A DNA stretch of 64,000 nucleotides from CAMLIZ01 sp036231905 (GCF_036231905.1 NZ_JAZARE010000004.1:459720-523719); one strand, 5' to 3'; shown: positions 31,876 to 40,023, numbered from the stretch's first letter. Numbers and translations are program-made. Notes: generated by a model from the sequence alone, not told the origin.

Positions 31876-33135
31876 ATGAGCTTCCAGCAAGGCCTGTCGG
31901 GTCTGAACGCCACCAGCAAGAGCCTCGAGATCATCGGCAACAACATTGCCAACGCCAACACCTACGGCAGCAAGGCCTCGCGCGCAGAGTTTTCCGACGT
32001 GTACGCGGCCGCGCTCAATGGCGGCGGCGCCAGCCAGGTGGGCATCGGCGTGCAGCTGGCCAAGGTGTCGCAGCAGTTCACGCAAGGCAACATCACCACC
32101 ACCGAGAACGCGCTCGACCTGGCGGTCAACGGCTCGGGCTTCTTCCAGGTGCGCGAGGGCAACCAGACCGTCTACACCCGCAATGGCCAGTTCAAGGTGG
32201 ACCGCGACGGCTTCATCGTCAACAACCAGAAGCAGCGGCTGATGGGCTACCCGGCTGACGGCACCGGCGTGATCCAGCCGGGCCAGGCCACGGCCATGCA
32301 GCTGCCCAGCGCGGGCATCAACCCGGCGCCCACCAGCGAGATGCTGATCGAGATGAACCTCGATTCACGCGTGGGCACCACCACGCCGGCCGCCGGCACG
32401 ATCGACTTCTCCGACCCGCGCACCTACAACAACGCGACCTCGCTCACGGTGTTCGACGCCAAGGGCCAGGACATCGCGATGACCTACTACTTCCAGAAGT
32501 CGGCCACCGACACCTGGAACGTGTATGCCACCGCCAACGGCAGCTCGGTGCTGGACGACGGCAGCGGCAACGCGCTGCCGGTGACCACCATCACCTTCCC
32601 CAGCACCGGCGGTGCGCCGCTCTCGCCCGCCGCGCCGGTGAGCTTCGACATCCCCGCCGGCGTGAACGCCGCCGGTGCCGACACCCTGGCGCTGACCGGC
32701 GTGACGCTGGACCTGTCCGGTGCCACCCAATACGGCGCCACCTTCGGCGTCACCGACCTGCGGCAGGACGGTTATGCGCCGGGCCAGCTGTCGGGCATTG
32801 CGATCGAGGACAACGGCATCGTGATGGCGCGCTATTCGAACGGCCAGTCCAAGCCGGCCGGGCAGATCGAGCTGGCCAACTTCCGCAACCCCCAGGGCCT
32901 GCAGTCGCTGGGTGGCAACGCGTGGGCGCGCAGCTTCGCGTCGGGCGACCCCATCCTCGGCGTGCCGAGCGAAGGCAACATGGGCTCGCTGCAGTCCGGC
33001 GCGCTGGAGGAGGCCAACATCGACCTCACCGCGGAGCTGGTGAACATGATCACCGCCCAGCGCATCTACCAGGCCAATGCGCAGACCATCAAGACGCAGG
33101 ACCAGGTGCTGCAGACCTTGGTGAACCTGAGGTAA
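31876..33135 (+). CDS. flgE: FlgE, flagellar hook protein
   Basis: The 419-residue hook subunit begins MSFQQGLSGLNATSKSLEII with GNNIANANTYGSKASRAEF, and ends with the coiled-coil tail LVNMITAQRIYQANAQTIKT. The length is normal for a betaproteobacterial hook protein. Start at 31876 follows CAAGGA. It is followed by a REP-like hairpin element (33141-33210) before flgF. Confidence 0.97.
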   Translation: MSFQQGLSGLNATSKSLEIIGNNIANANTYGSKASRAEFSDVYAAALNGGGASQVGIGVQLAKVSQQFTQGNITTTENALDLAVNGSGFFQVREGNQTVYTRNGQFKVDRDGFIVNNQKQRLMGYPADGTGVIQPGQATAMQLPSAGINPAPTSEMLIEMNLDSRVGTTTPAAGTIDFSDPRTYNNATSLTVFDAKGQDIAMTYYFQKSATDTWNVYATANGSSVLDDGSGNALPVTTITFPSTGGAPLSPAAPVSFDIPAGVNAAGADTLALTGVTLDLSGATQYGATFGVTDLRQDGYAPGQLSGIAIEDNGIVMARYSNGQSKPAGQIELANFRNPQGLQSLGGNAWARSFASGDPILGVPSEGNMGSLQSGALEEANIDLTAELVNMITAQRIYQANAQTIKTQDQVLQTLVNLR

Positions 33136-33140
33136 TGGAG

Positions 33141-33210
33141 CGCCCCGCCGCCTGCGGCGACGTGCCCCCCGCGGGGGCTGTCGACCGGCCTTGGGGCGGC
33201 CCGGCGCCCG
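33141..33210. repeat. REP-like GC hairpin element between flgE and flgF
   Basis: CGCCTGCGGCG, then CCCCCCGCGGGGGC, then GGGGCGGCCCGGCGC. Its sequence blocks parallel those at 41503-41573 (GCGCCTTCGGCGC, CCCCCTCAAGGGGG, CGGCCCGGC), so the two are probably one repeat family. It fills most of the 106-base gap. Confidence 0.55.
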
Positions 33211-33241
33211 GTCTCCCGGCGCCATCGAGCGAGAGGACGAT

Positions 33242-33967
33242 ATGGACCGCATGATCTATCTGTCGATGAGTGGCGCCAAGGCGACCATGCAGCGGCAGGA
33301 CGTGCTGGCGAACAACCTCGCCAACGTGTCCACCACCGGCTTCCGCGCCGAGTTGGCCGCCTTCCGCGCGGTGCCCGTGCGTGGCGACGGGGCCAGCACC
33401 CGCGTGTACGCCCTCGAATCGACGGTGGGCTACAACCCCGACGCCGGCCCGGTGCAGGCCACCGGCCGCAGCCTGGACGTGGCCATGAAGGGCGGTGCCT
33501 GGCTGGCCGTGCAGGGCCTGGACGGCACCGAGGCCTACAGCCGCGCCGGCTCGCTGGACATCAGCGCCGAGGGCACGCTGGTCACCCGCAGCGGCCTGCC
33601 GGTGCTGGGCGACGGCGGCCCGATCACCGTGCCACCCAACAGCGAGGTGAGCATCGGCAGCGACGGCACCATCAGCGCCCGCAGCGCCCAGGGCAAGTCC
33701 ACCCCGGTGGGCAAGCTCAAGCTGGTGACGCCGGAAGCGCCGCTGCAGCGCGGCGAGGACGGCCTGTTCCGCGCGGCCGACGGCGAGCTGCCGGCCGACC
33801 CGAACGCCCGCGTGCAGGACGGCGCGCTGGAAGGCTCCAACGTAAGTCCGGTGGAGACCATGGTCGCGATGATCGCCGCCGCCCGGCAGTTCGAGTCGCA
33901 GATGAAGATGCTGCAGACGGCCGAGCAGAACGAACAGGCCTCCACCAAGCTGCTGTCGTCGGGCTGA
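33242..33967 (+). CDS. flgF: FlgF, proximal rod protein
   Basis: The 241-residue rod protein begins MDRMIYLSMSGAKATMQRQD with VLANNLANVSTTGFRAELAA, and ends NVSPVETMVAMIAAARQFES plus QMKMLQTAEQ. CGAGAGGACG precedes the ATG at 33242. It is the last flagellar gene before the 6.7-kb islet. flgG normally follows at once. Confidence 0.96.
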   Translation: MDRMIYLSMSGAKATMQRQDVLANNLANVSTTGFRAELAAFRAVPVRGDGASTRVYALESTVGYNPDAGPVQATGRSLDVAMKGGAWLAVQGLDGTEAYSRAGSLDISAEGTLVTRSGLPVLGDGGPITVPPNSEVSIGSDGTISARSAQGKSTPVGKLKLVTPEAPLQRGEDGLFRAADGELPADPNARVQDGALEGSNVSPVETMVAMIAAARQFESQMKMLQTAEQNEQASTKLLSSG

Positions 33968-34019
33968 GAGGCGGCCGGGGCGCGACGCTGAACCTGCGCC
34001 ACGCCATCAGCTTGGTAGC

Positions 34020-34430
34020 CTAGCCAGGCGCACCCGAGGCGGAACCGCGTTTCCAGCTTTCGGGAAAGTAGCTTGGTGGATCGGATCTCAGCTTGATGGC
34101 CATCCACAGGCTTGCGACGGACCAGGCGACGACGGCTTCGCCCGCCAACGAGTCGGGCTGGGTGACGATATGAGCCACGGCCAGTGCAACCCAGCAGCAG
34201 GCGAAGGCCATGCCGCCCGCGCGGCTGGCGTGAATCAGCGGTAGACAGGCCCAGCCCAGGCCCGCGAGCGCAGCAGTGATGAAAACAAGCAGCGCCCCGC
34301 TGCCGCCACCCGAGCCAAAGACGCCGGCCAGCAGCACCAGTAGCAGGACGGGTATGCCGATGCAAAGCACCAGAAGCGCGCGACCTGCGACAAGGAAGAG
34401 CACTTTGGCAAGCTTGAGCAGAGGCGACAT
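34020..34430 (-). CDS. Hypothetical small membrane protein
   Basis: Not recognised. The 136-residue product has a short positive start (MSPLLKLAKVLF) and about four hydrophobic segments, for example LLVLCIGIPVLLLVLLAGVF and LLVFITAALAGLGWACLPLI, then a charged tail ending SWKRGSASGAPG. It is therefore an inner-membrane protein. The ATG at 34430 opens the first helix. An upstream in-frame start at 34481 would add 17 residues. It is the gene nearest flgF in the islet, and its stop lies 53 bases from the flgF stop. Confidence 0.6.
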   Translation of the reverse strand: MSPLLKLAKVLFLVAGRALLVLCIGIPVLLLVLLAGVFGSGGGSGALLVFITAALAGLGWACLPLIHASRAGGMAFACCWVALAVAHIVTQPDSLAGEAVVAWSVASLWMAIKLRSDPPSYFPESWKRGSASGAPG

Positions 34431-34506
34431 GGTGGCACCTGACGGGCAGCCGGTGTCCGCAATGGCGGGCGAAGCCGGCACTTCGCCACCAGGGTGTCGC
34501 GCGAAC

Positions 34507-35186
34507 CTAGCGCTGACGCAGCATCTCGTTCACGGCCGCGTCGTGTTGGCGGTACATCGGTGCCAGGCCGATCGCGCTCATCACGTCGAAGCCGTTGAAG
34601 TGCATGCGGACCAGCTCGCTCGCATGCCCGGTGAAGTCTCGTTGACCTCTTCCAATGCCGCCGGGTCCGGTGCGGTGTCTGGAGGGTCCAGGAGCGCGGG
34701 GGCGATCGCCTTCACAAGCGCGTGGTACTGCACCAGCGGAACGGTCGTGGCAAGGAAGGCGGCATTCTCGCCAGCCCAACGCATGGCGCCAGGGTATGCC
34801 ATGAAGGGCCGGACGTCGGCGGTGTGGCCAGGCAGCTGGCGTGCATAGGCATCGAGGACCTCGTTGCGGTGCAATTGAAAGATGGCAGTGGCGTCTCGGC
34901 ACATCCGCTCCACAACACCGTCATATTGAGAGAGCAGCTGCGCCAGCGCGGCGCGTTTGTCGATGGCGTCCCGCACCATGGTCATCGCACGCGCCTGCAC
35001 CTTGGGGAGCCACACCGCTTCGGCGTAGGTGGTACAGCTGTATGCGGCAACCAGCTCGGGCGGCGCAACAACGGCGCCAATCGCACGTGCGTTTTCCTGG
35101 GCAGAGGCGGGCAGGACCAGCACACCCAGCAGCGCACCAAACGCGGCGGCCGCACTTTTGAAGCGCCCACTGAATGAGAGGGCCAT
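34507..35186 (-). pseudogene. Secreted hypothetical protein with a frameshift near its end
   Basis: From the ATG at 35186 the product has a signal peptide (MALSFSGRFKSAAAAFGALL, cut after LPASA) and a Cys-containing helical mature part of about 190 residues (VAAYSCTTYAEAVWLPKV). Near 34635-34645 the frame runs into a Ser/Arg-rich end at 34581, while the neighbouring frame continues with a natural-looking tail, DFTGHASELVRMHFNGFDVM, ending MLRQR at 34507. A one-base slip at the GAACGAGACTT region (minus-strand context) would join the two. It is either a recent pseudogene or a sequencing error. Function is unknown. Confidence 0.6.
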
Positions 35187-35191
35187 GGCGC

Positions 35192-35623
35192 TCAGGACCC
35201 GGTCCAACCCGGTAGCTCGCTCGCTTGCTTCAACCAGCGTACAAACAGATCCTCGTCGAACGGCTCGTTCTCCCGGATGTCCAGGTAGCGCACGTCCTCA
35301 TGCTTCGACGCGCCTGGCGGCAGCGGCGACAGCGCAGCGCCCTTGAAGAAGGTGACCTTCACGTACTTGGTGAAGCAGTGGAAGCTGAGGAACCAGCCTT
35401 GGCCTTCGACGCCATAGAACGGCGAGTTCCACTTCACCGCCTTTTGCACCTGGGGCACGGCGGCCACGATCATTTCGTCAAGACGGCGTCCGACCTCTTG
35501 CTTCCATCCTGGCATCGCGTCGATGTAGGCCTGCACGGGCGCATCGCCCTCGCCCTTGGGAATCTGCGGATTGCCGCCGGAGAGAAGCACCGGGGCAGAA
35601 GAAGGCGCAGGCCGACGTGCCAT
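35192..35623 (-). CDS. DUF1801 (YdhG-like) protein
   Basis: A 143-residue protein with the DUF1801 pattern: VQAYIDAMPGWKQEVGRRLD, MIVAAVPQVQKAVKWNSPFY, and FSLHCF-like SFHCFTKYVKVTFFKGAAL. Small iron-chaperone or frataxin-like roles have been proposed for the fold but none is established. The ATG at 35623 follows the lipoprotein gene by 1 base, so the two may share a transcript. Such genes are frequent integron cassettes. Its stop is 6 bases from the start of the frameshifted gene. Confidence 0.8.
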   Translation of the reverse strand: MARRPAPSSAPVLLSGGNPQIPKGEGDAPVQAYIDAMPGWKQEVGRRLDEMIVAAVPQVQKAVKWNSPFYGVEGQGWFLSFHCFTKYVKVTFFKGAALSPLPPGASKHEDVRYLDIRENEPFDEDLFVRWLKQASELPGWTGS

Positions 35624-35624
35624 G

Positions 35625-35918
35625 TCAGCGCTTGCTGGTGCTGGCCGAGTCCAGCCAGGAATAAAACAGGCTGTCGATGATCCACTCCAACGGGGAGCGG
35701 TCCCTCTCCGCCTCCGCCCGCTCTCGATCCGCGATCGCCTGCTGCCGGCCTGCCGCTTCCCGCGCACCGGCGCGCTGCAGCGCAATCGCAGACGCTTCGG
35801 CCGAACCGGCCGCTCCGCTGTGGGCCGCGCCCGGGCTGACCAGTGACACATCGTGGCTGGCACAGCCGGCAAGCAGCGCCGCCACGAGCGCTGCCCTACC
35901 TGCAAAAGTATTTTTCAT
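35625..35918 (-). CDS. Small lipoprotein, hypothetical
   Basis: The 97-residue product has a clear lipoprotein signal, MKNTFAGRAALVAALLAGCA (Cys19 in LLAGC), then a Ser/Ala-rich and charged helical part (QQAIADRERAEAERDRSPLE) and a hydrophobic end (WIIDSLFYSWLD). AGGACAACCAC precedes the ATG. Function is unknown. Confidence 0.65.
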   Translation of the reverse strand: MKNTFAGRAALVAALLAGCASHDVSLVSPGAAHSGAAGSAEASAIALQRAGAREAAGRQQAIADRERAEAERDRSPLEWIIDSLFYSWLDSASTSKR

Positions 35919-35936
35919 GTGGTTGTCCTCCAGTTT

Positions 35937-36047
35937 TCATTGGGCCTCACAAGCGGAGGATGGACCGCAGCCCGTCAAACACGCGCTCAGGCACGACAGG
36001 AGCGATGCTCTGGCAACGTGGCTCCGCGCTTGGCAGGGGTCAGACAT
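35937..36047 (-). CDS. Possible very small lipoprotein (36 residues)
   Basis: MSDPCQARSHVARASLLSCL followed by SACLTGCGPSSACEAQ reads like a lipoprotein signal with Cys in LTGC and a 10-residue mature peptide, similar in size to entericidins. It overlaps the end of the GFA gene by 8 bases. It may be a truncated relic of a longer cassette gene. Confidence 0.3.
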   Translation of the reverse strand: MSDPCQARSHVARASLLSCLSACLTGCGPSSACEAQ

Positions 36048-36495
36048 CGATCGCTCGCGCCGAGCCAGGTGTTGGTGGTTGCGGTGGGCTGGGCTGGCTG
36101 GTCTTCTTGGGTAGGCTGTCCGCGATGTCGAGCCAGGGAACATGCTCCTCGAAGAACACGTGGGCGCTGGGCTCGCGGTCAAGCGGGTCTGTGATCAGCG
36201 CACGGGCAATGTGCATCTCACCCGGCCACCGGGTCGACTGGAAGAACATGGGGCTGCCGCACCGCGCGCAGAACGCGCGCTGGGCGCCGGGGCTCGACTC
36301 ATACCAGGTGGGTGGCGCGGAATCCGGTTCCAGAACGAACTGCTCGCTGGGGAACCCGGCCCACGTGACAAATGGCGCCCCATGAGCGCGACGGCAATAG
36401 GTGCAGTGGCAGTGCGCAACCCACTTGGACGGCAAGCTGGCACGAAAGCGAACTGCACCGCAAAGGCAGGAGCCGCGACGGGTTACGGTGTTCAT
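36040..36495 (-). CDS. GFA-family (glutathione-dependent formaldehyde-activating fold) zinc protein
   Basis: A 151-residue protein with the GFA/Mss4-like zinc ligands: GSCLCGAVRF, HCHCTYCRRAHGAPF and FCARCGSPMFF. The family name comes from formaldehyde-glutathione adducts, but the activity of most members is unproven. I place the start at 36495 (MNTVTRRGSCLCGAV), which opens the first zinc motif. In-frame codons upstream are unlike the family. A second GFA gene lies at 39133, only distantly alike, so they are separate arrivals rather than a duplication. Common cassette cargo. Confidence 0.82.
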   Translation of the reverse strand: MNTVTRRGSCLCGAVRFRASLPSKWVAHCHCTYCRRAHGAPFVTWAGFPSEQFVLEPDSAPPTWYESSPGAQRAFCARCGSPMFFQSTRWPGEMHIARALITDPLDREPSAHVFFEEHVPWLDIADSLPKKTSQPSPPQPPTPGSARAIDV

Positions 36496-36591
36496 TGCGA
36501 TGCCCCTGGGTTGCTGCTGATATGTGCTCGACACGATGGGCGCGGTGGTGGCTCGCACAAGCAACGAAAGCGGGTGGAGTTGGATCGAGGT

Positions 36592-37131
36592 TCAGGCGGC
36601 CAAAGGCCAGCCGATCCGCGCTGCGCGACGCAAGCTGGATCGAACCACCAGGCGATGGAACGGCGCGATGGCCAGGATGTACAGGCGACCCCAGCCGTTG
36701 TGGCAATGGACCACGGTGGACAGGGTCAGCTGGCGTGGGCAATGCGGCGACGGCTCGCCGGAGCACAGCAGGGACACCCTGAAGTCCAGGTGCTTGTCGT
36801 CTTCCCCAAGCACGATCTCGGCCGGAGTGCTGCCGTAGATCCTGAAGATGCCGACGCGGTTGGCCTGGTCGTGCGCGCCGAGTGACGAGAGCTGCTGAGC
36901 GGTCTTGAGGCCGAATCGTCCGACGACGGCATCGCGGATCGACAGTAGGACGCCCACCCACCGGGGCTGCTGGGAAAAGATGAACCTGGCCAGCAGCTCG
37001 GGATTGGCCGCAGCGCCGGCTGGAAGCCCGATCGAGAAGGCGTCGGCGAGGTGCGTCGATGCATAAGCATTGGCGATGCGTGACTGCGCCGGCAGTGCGA
37101 CGGACGTGACTTGATGCGGTGCGGCTGACAT
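36592..37131 (-). CDS. DUF2867 family protein
   Basis: The 179-residue protein has the blocks I associate with DUF2867: RDAVVGRFGLKT, LGEDDKHLDFRVSLLC, LSTVVHCHNGWGRLYILAIA and PFHRLVVRSSLRRA. The fold is SRPBCC-like and the function is unknown. There is no signal peptide. The nearest upstream gene in its direction is the GNAT at 37239, 107 bases away, with no visible attC between them. Confidence 0.75.
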   Translation of the reverse strand: MSAAPHQVTSVALPAQSRIANAYASTHLADAFSIGLPAGAAANPELLARFIFSQQPRWVGVLLSIRDAVVGRFGLKTAQQLSSLGAHDQANRVGIFRIYGSTPAEIVLGEDDKHLDFRVSLLCSGEPSPHCPRQLTLSTVVHCHNGWGRLYILAIAPFHRLVVRSSLRRAARIGWPLAA

Positions 37132-37238
37132 GTGTGCGGGCGGTGGGAACTCGGGCAGGTTCGACGATCACCGCGGGCCGCGGCGTGAGGCTTGCGTCGG
37201 CGCATGGGCTCGATGGACCGGTGGGTGCCGATTCTGAC

Positions 37239-37691
37239 CTACCGAACCCGTTTGAAGTAGACAAGCTCAAGATCGTCGGGGTCAAGGTTGTCGATGAAGC
37301 CGCTGCGCACGAACCCCGCCTTGGACAACAGCGCCTGCGCACCCAGGTTGGAAGTGTTGGTCGAGCTGAACAACTTGGGCGACGGGCAGGCTGCTTCAGC
37401 CGCCGCCAGCAGCGCCCTGCCAACCCCCTTGCGTCGGTGGCCTGCGGTTACCGCGATCAGCGCGACAAATGCCTGCTCGAAGAAGGCATGGTTGAGCACG
37501 AGGAAGCCGAGCACACGGCCGTCCGCGACAGCGACGAGGGCTTGGCCCTGCGCTGTGGCGTTGCCGATGAAGCTGCGGCGGCTCGCATGAGCCTGTGCGA
37601 ACACGTCGCACTGCACCATGGAGGCGATGTCCTCAGGCACGGCCGGTCGAACGACCAACGGCTCAGGCGGTATGGACCCGGCCGTGCGCAT
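37239..37691 (-). CDS. GNAT-family N-acetyltransferase
   Basis: The 150-residue protein has the acetyl-CoA-binding motif VTAGHRRKGVGRALLAAAEA and the preceding strand ALVAVADGRVLGFLVLNHAF, then SNLGAQALLSKAGFVRSGF, as in GNAT enzymes. The substrate is unknown. The ATG at 37691 is preferred; one at 37715 is in frame. The region just before it holds a 23-codon signal-like frame (37663-37734) and a possible decayed attC. Confidence 0.85.
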   Translation of the reverse strand: MRTAGSIPPEPLVVRPAVPEDIASMVQCDVFAQAHASRRSFIGNATAQGQALVAVADGRVLGFLVLNHAFFEQAFVALIAVTAGHRRKGVGRALLAAAEAACPSPKLFSSTNTSNLGAQALLSKAGFVRSGFIDNLDPDDLELVYFKRVR

Positions 37692-37734
37692 GGACTGTGA
37701 GAACGACGAGGGCAACTGCGATGAGAAGCTTCAT
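37663..37734 (-). CDS. Possible 23-residue signal-peptide-like ORF
   Basis: MKLLIAVALVVLTVHAHGRV plus HTA, stop at 37663. It begins right after AACGTCAGCCCT, which resembles an attC right end, as new cassette genes often do. It overlaps the GNAT start in another frame and may be what is left of a cassette gene. Confidence 0.25.
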   Translation of the reverse strand: MKLLIAVALVVLTVHAHGRVHTA

Positions 37735-37776
37735 AGGGCTGACGTTGCGCTTGGGCGGCGGCTTGCCCGGCTGAGT

Positions 37777-38520
37777 TCACCAGGAGATTATCTGCCGCAG
37801 CTCCTGATAGAACCGCTGGCGCATCGCGTCGACCGTCTGCGGGATGGCACCCGCGAAGTACTCGTTCGCGACCTTGCCGCCAGCCACCACCGCCGCCATG
37901 CGCTGCAGCGGTGTCCCGTGGTGGTTCTGATTGTTGTAGGCATAGTCCCCGATCGAGAACGCCTGCTGCAAGGAGGTCTGCATTTCGGCGGGGCTCACGA
38001 ACGCCTTGGCATAGATCAGGTAGAAGCCGGAGAACATGTCGGCCTCGAGCTCACGAGGTGCGGCCGTGCCCGAGTTGAGCCAACTTGCTCCGTACACGAA
38101 CTGCATCATGTGCCCGAATTCGTGGGCGAGTACCTGCCAGAGCGGCAACGGTGTTCCGTACTTCGAATAGGTCTGGGCTGCAAGCGTCGTCCCGAAAAGA
38201 ACGGCCATATTGTTCGGGTTGGCATAGGCGTTCGGGGAGTCACAGTCGCTCAGGAACGCGAAGGAGACGGACGGAAGATTCCAGAAGGAACGCTGGTAGT
38301 CGAACTCCTGCCTGAACGCCTGGTCAAGCCCTGCATTGCCGGAGCTTGCCTGCGGTTGTCCGCATCCGGGCAGGGCGGTGGTGCCAGCAGCGGCCGAAAG
38401 CGTGCAGCCGTGGACCTCTGCCGTTTGCTGTGATGGCGTGTCGTCCTCCCCTCCGCCGCACCCGCCAAGCGCCAGAGCGCCTCCGCAAACGCACATGAAT
38501 CGACGTCGATTGAGGTCCAT
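37777..38520 (-). CDS. Tat-type lipoprotein with HExxH zinc-metalloprotease motif
   Basis: The 247-residue protein starts MDLNRRRFMCVCGGALALGG; NRRRFM resembles a Tat motif and LGGC a lipobox, so it is probably exported folded and lipid-anchored. The mature part has LAHEFGHMMQ (His133, Glu134, His137) and ELEADMFSGFYLIY (candidate third ligand Glu157 or Asp161), the pattern of gluzincin-like peptidases, plus Cys pairs. The GTG 9 bases upstream is in frame but lacks a ribosome site. The substrate is unknown. It is the largest islet gene and atypical of integron cargo in having a Tat lipoprotein signal. Confidence 0.78.
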   Translation of the reverse strand: MDLNRRRFMCVCGGALALGGCGGGEDDTPSQQTAEVHGCTLSAAAGTTALPGCGQPQASSGNAGLDQAFRQEFDYQRSFWNLPSVSFAFLSDCDSPNAYANPNNMAVLFGTTLAAQTYSKYGTPLPLWQVLAHEFGHMMQFVYGASWLNSGTAAPRELEADMFSGFYLIYAKAFVSPAEMQTSLQQAFSIGDYAYNNQNHHGTPLQRMAAVVAGGKVANEYFAGAIPQTVDAMRQRFYQELRQIISW

Positions 38521-38651
38521 CGCGCGCACTCCGAAATTGGTGTGTTCGCAGCCTGCTTGTTGCGAGGCGGGTGCGCATCCTCAACTTGGACGATGGCGTG
38601 CAGAGCGCTCGATGCACGGTGAAGCCTCAGGGCACAGAAGCGCCCTCCCTC

Positions 38652-39101
38652 TCACGAGGGTGCAGCATTGGCGCCACCCGTGCCCAAGCGCTTGACCATG
38701 ATGTACTTGACGATGCCATGCGGGTAGACCGCGTGCTCATAGGCGACCCGGTAGCCCAGGGACTCGTACAGCGCCGGCGCCTGAAAGCTGAACGTCTCCA
38801 GGTAGAACGACGAGCATCCATGGGACAGGGCGTGCGCTTCGAACGCCTCGATGAGCTGGCGCCCGACACCTTGGCGGCGATGCGATGCCGCCACCCACAG
38901 CTGCTGCAGCTCGCAGCAAGGCCCCCACCGGCGGCCCACGGCCCCGCCCATGACCTGGCCCACGGCGTCTCGCGCAAAACACGAGAGCGGGCGCACCTCA
39001 TGGAGAGGTGCCGCCGCGTTGTTGGCCTCATCCAGCCCGCTGTCGACCAGCGTGGCTTCGGGCGGGTGGCTGTCGTGGGCGCTGATCACCAACAGCGCCA
39101 T
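38652..39101 (-). CDS. GNAT-family N-acetyltransferase
   Basis: A 149-residue protein with the GNAT signature LWVAASHRRQGVGRQLIEAF, then SFQAPALYESLGYRVAYEHA. The N-terminal part begins MALLVISAHDSHPPEA. The start at 39101 is chosen since in-frame codons upstream run through the GFA gene in another frame. The substrate is unknown. It is not closely similar to the GNAT at 37239. It is the second of the two acetyltransferases in the islet. Confidence 0.85.
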   Translation of the reverse strand: MALLVISAHDSHPPEATLVDSGLDEANNAAAPLHEVRPLSCFARDAVGQVMGGAVGRRWGPCCELQQLWVAASHRRQGVGRQLIEAFEAHALSHGCSSFYLETFSFQAPALYESLGYRVAYEHAVYPHGIVKYIMVKRLGTGGANAAPS

Positions 39102-39132
39102 GGTGCATGCTCCTTCCACATGGCCGTGCGGC

Positions 39133-39528
39133 TCACCCCATGTGCTCGATGCCGTCGGGCATCCGGACCCAGCTGTGCATCCGCTCTTCGTATACCGAGA
39201 AAGTGGGTGCCGGGAACGAGGGGTCGGCGAAGGCGCCCACCGGGATGGCCACCGCATCCTCCCGGCCGGACATCGTGTAGTAGACGGTGGCGCCGCAGTT
39301 CGGGCAGAACCTGAACGTGGCCTTGCCACCTTCGTCTCCAACGCGCACGAACTCGCTGCTCGTGCCGCTGATGGACACGGCCGCCTTGTCGAACCGGGCT
39401 TGTGCACCGAACACACTGCCTGTCCGGCGCTGGCAGGCCAGGCAATGGCACACCGACACGCGCAGCGGCTCGGTGGAGACGTGGGCCTGAAGCTGGCCGC
39501 AACTGCAGGAAGCGGTTCTGGTCGACAT
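39133..39528 (-). CDS. GFA-family zinc protein (second copy type)
   Basis: The 131-residue protein has GFA ligands in SCSCGQLQAHV, CHCLACQRRTGSVFG and FCPNCGATVYYT. It keeps the normal compact size and ends IEHMG. It begins with MSTRTASCSCG right at the first zinc motif. Upstream on its strand, ATCCAACTCCA (39539-39549) is also found before the other GFA gene (36571-36581), perhaps part of an old recombination site. Confidence 0.85.
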   Translation of the reverse strand: MSTRTASCSCGQLQAHVSTEPLRVSVCHCLACQRRTGSVFGAQARFDKAAVSISGTSSEFVRVGDEGGKATFRFCPNCGATVYYTMSGREDAVAIPVGAFADPSFPAPTFSVYEERMHSWVRMPDGIEHMG

Positions 39529-39584
39529 GGGGATCTCGATGGAGTTGGATATCGGTACCGGCCGAAACGGCGGAGGCGCTTGCT

Positions 39585-39944
39585 TCAGTAGCGCCGGCAG
39601 TGGTTGGTATTGGAAATCGGACGACCGAATTCTGTGCTCAGCGGACCCAAACCGCCGCTTCGCTCATCGTCGCGCACGCACTCGCGTACCGCTTCAAAGG
39701 AGGATTCGACGCCTGAACGTATGAGGTCCTTCCTGGCAGCCGCCGCGATGGAGCGGGCCAGGGCGTTGGGGCGAGGCGCCGTATCGGCAGCGGTGAGAGC
39801 AGCAGCAGGCGCGCGCAGCGAAAGATCCAGCGCTTGCTGTCCCGTGACTCGCTCCATGACGAGCACATCGCTCGCCAGAGCGCTGAAGGTTAGGGCTCCG
39901 AGGGAGACCAGCGCGACTGTCAACACATGCACTGAAGCGCACAC
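39585..39944 (-). CDS. Secreted hypothetical protein (cassette gene)
   Basis: From a GTG at 39944, 6 bases after the attC1 right box (39950-39956), the product has a signal peptide ending TFSALA and a 94-residue mature part: VTGQQALDLSLRAPAAALTA, ARSIAAAARKDLIRSGVESS, and a Cys-containing end TNHCRRY. Not recognised. An ATG at 39965 lies inside attC1 and would extend the start. A gene starting right after an attC fits cassette architecture. Its downstream end has no second attC. Confidence 0.6.
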   Translation of the reverse strand: MCASVHVLTVALVSLGALTFSALASDVLVMERVTGQQALDLSLRAPAAALTAADTAPRPNALARSIAAAARKDLIRSGVESSFEAVRECVRDDERSGGLGPLSTEFGRPISNTNHCRRY

Positions 39945-39949
39945 ATGTT

Positions 39950-40017
39950 CTCTAACGGTCGGCATAAACGGCACGACTCGGCTGCCCGCGCATGTCCGCT
40001 TGATGGAGGGTTGGGGC
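39950..40017 (-). repeat. attC-like recombination site 1
   Basis: On the minus strand it starts GCCCCAACCCTCCATCAAGC, continues through GGACATGCGCGGGC and ends CCGACCGTTAGAG. The end boxes CCCCAAC and GTTAGAG are nearly inverse complements, as in attC R boxes, and AAGCGG can pair with CCGTTT inside. It lies 7 bases after the stop of the membrane-protein gene. Confidence 0.8.
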
Positions 40018-40023
40018 GCGCTT

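Noticed and set aside
37735..37780. A third full attC site after the metalloprotease gene
   Set aside because: Only the right end resembles attC; the left box and the inner stem are not convincing and the spacing is short. It is kept only as a low-interest finding.
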